Part shown: piece after piece, positions 8,489-8,826 of the stretch
Layout of the letters: each line of letters opens with the position of its first letter
Position numbering within the stretch: the stretch's first letter is position 1
Assembly (NCBI GenBank): GCA_031271075.1
Contig: JAISWN010000135.1
Coordinates: forward strand, 1-8,826
Length of the DNA: 8,826 nucleotides
Reading direction: 5' to 3'
Origin: Treponema sp.
Lineage (GTDB): Bacteria > Spirochaetota > Spirochaetia > Treponematales > Breznakiellaceae
The notes under the pieces: generated by a model
What the model was told of the DNA's origin: nothing
Databases searched by the model: none
What the model saw: the letters and a program-made list of their open reading frames with translations, nothing else
Position numbers and translations under genes: made by a program

Positions 8489-8518
8489 AGATACTCCTTT
8501 TTTAGGTTATGGCCTTTG

Positions 8519-8754
8519 TCAGGGGTTCTTCTCCAAATCTTTAAGTTTTTCGTCTATAAACCGCCCCATAAGATCTGCTTCGTAGGCTATCTGCACCTCC
8601 CCCTTCTCCTGGTACTTTGCCAGTTCCTTCACGATCCTCGTCGCCCGGTTGGGCAGCCCTTTCGCCAAAACCGGTTCCTTCTTCCGATTGTCCAGTACCG
8701 CCTCTGAATACTGTCCTTGTGGACATCCAGCCCTACGTAGTATACTTCCTTCAT
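8519..8754 (-). pseudogene. IS110-family transposase, frameshifted 5' remnant
   Basis: The minus-strand ATG at 8754-8752 opens MKEVYYVGLDVHKDSIQ, the classic start of IS110-family DEDD transposases; D10 is the first catalytic acid of the RuvC-like fold. The frame is lost after Q17 (8704-8706). The protein continues in another frame from 8701 with AVLDNRKKEPVLAKG and later EVQIAYEADLMG, whose YEA matches the position of the family's catalytic Glu. Inserting one base (CAG A-G GCG to CAG ATG GCG) restores SIQMAVLD, so a single-base deletion is the simplest cause. Homology fades near 8564, and the frame ends at TGA 8519-8521 with a charged tail (RFIDEKLKDLEKNP). Only about 78 codons remain of a family usually 300-400 residues long. 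The rest of the catalytic domain and the C-terminal Tnp_20 domain with its serine are missing, so it cannot be active. Confidence 0.85.
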
Positions 8755-8761
8755 TCCTTGT

Positions 8762-8826
8762 GCCTCCTGTGTTATATGCGGTAATCCTACTTTGTAGGTA
8801 AACCCGCGGTCTATATCACGGGAGGC
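8762..8826 (-). promoter_or_regulatory. Long imperfect hairpin covering the transposase Shine-Dalgarno site
   Basis: Plus-strand arms: GCCTCC 8762-8767 with GGAGGC 8821-8826; GTG 8769-8771 with CAC 8817-8819; TATA 8773-8776 with TATA 8812-8815; GCGG 8778-8781 with CCGC 8804-8807; CCTAC 8786-8790 with GTAGG 8794-8798, loop TTT. That is 22 Watson-Crick pairs separated by small internal loops. In the transposase transcript the GGAGG ribosome site (8767-8763), eight bases before the ATG, is fully inside the base of the stem, so translation could be blocked. IS110 elements also encode their bridge RNA in the non-coding end upstream of the transposase, and this stem may be part of it. Pairing is certain; role is inference. 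The stem may extend past the window edge. Confidence 0.7.

Larger units (their letters stand above)
8281..8518. other. Spacer between pbpC and the IS110 remnant
   Basis: About 240 bases without a confident gene. It contains the weak post-pbpC hairpin and the doubtful minus-strand ORF. It also has a small hairpin in which TCGT-GCCG (8325-8332) pairs with CGGC (8336-8339) and ACGA (8345-8348), with a five-base bulge. Plus-strand ORFs here lack ribosome sites and recognisable sequence. No tRNA or CRISPR signal was seen. Confidence 0.5.
8519..8826 (-). mobile_element. IS110-family insertion sequence fragment (left end and 5' part)
   Basis: The transposase remnant and its upstream non-coding leader form the left part of an IS110-type element that runs out of the window at 8826. 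The 3' part appears deleted or replaced, because transposase similarity stops near 8564. IS110 elements generally lack long terminal inverted repeats, and the true end is outside, so neither element end nor any target sequence can be marked. Base composition here is visibly less GC-rich than in the neighbouring pbpC, in keeping with foreign origin. Confidence 0.7.

Noticed and set aside
8327..8707. Plus-strand ORFs of 126 and 76 codons after pbpC
   Set aside because: They have no ribosome site or known motif and run antisense through the IS110 remnant.
8541..8726. 61-codon minus-strand ORF starting MSTRTVFRGG
   Set aside because: It is the wrong frame of the IS110 transposase; the true frames before and after it match the family.
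8771..8802. Promoter-like TTTACC and TATAAC on the minus strand before the transposase
   Set aside because: The spacing is 20 bases, and transcription starting just downstream would begin inside the ribosome site; the bases are better explained as hairpin arms.

Overview
The window carries two large, tightly packed plus-strand genes and a short, partly decayed mobile-element region at the right end. Region 1 (3-5816) is the 3' part, more than 1,930 codons, of a bacterial alpha-2-macroglobulin (A2M) protein with an intact CLEQ thioester motif. Its true start lies left of the window. Region 2 (5817-5958) is a 142-base spacer with unusually dense inverted repeats. Region 3 (5959-8280) is a complete class A penicillin-binding protein of the PBP1C type (pbpC), with glycosyltransferase, transpeptidase and C-terminal domains. 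Region 4 (8281-8826) has no confident intact gene. It holds a weak hairpin after pbpC, a doubtful small minus-strand ORF with a good ribosome binding site, and the 5' end of an IS110-family transposase on the minus strand. That transposase is frameshifted and truncated. A long imperfect hairpin lies directly upstream of its ATG and buries its Shine-Dalgarno sequence.

The A2M-PBP1C pairing is a known arrangement in Gram-negative bacteria (yfhM-pbpC in Escherichia coli). The accepted idea is that A2M traps proteases in the envelope while PBP1C repairs peptidoglycan, so the two act together when the wall is attacked. The pair therefore suggests a diderm bacterium. Both genes are GC-rich with G/C-biased third positions. 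The extra Ig-like N-terminal part of the A2M and the style of the protein sequences remind me of Treponema-like spirochaetes, but this is an impression and not something the sequence proves.

The most novel-looking parts are the small structured elements: the nested palindromes and the 13-base direct repeat around the A2M-pbpC junction, and the start-site hairpin of the IS110 remnant. I see no undescribed multi-gene system in this window.
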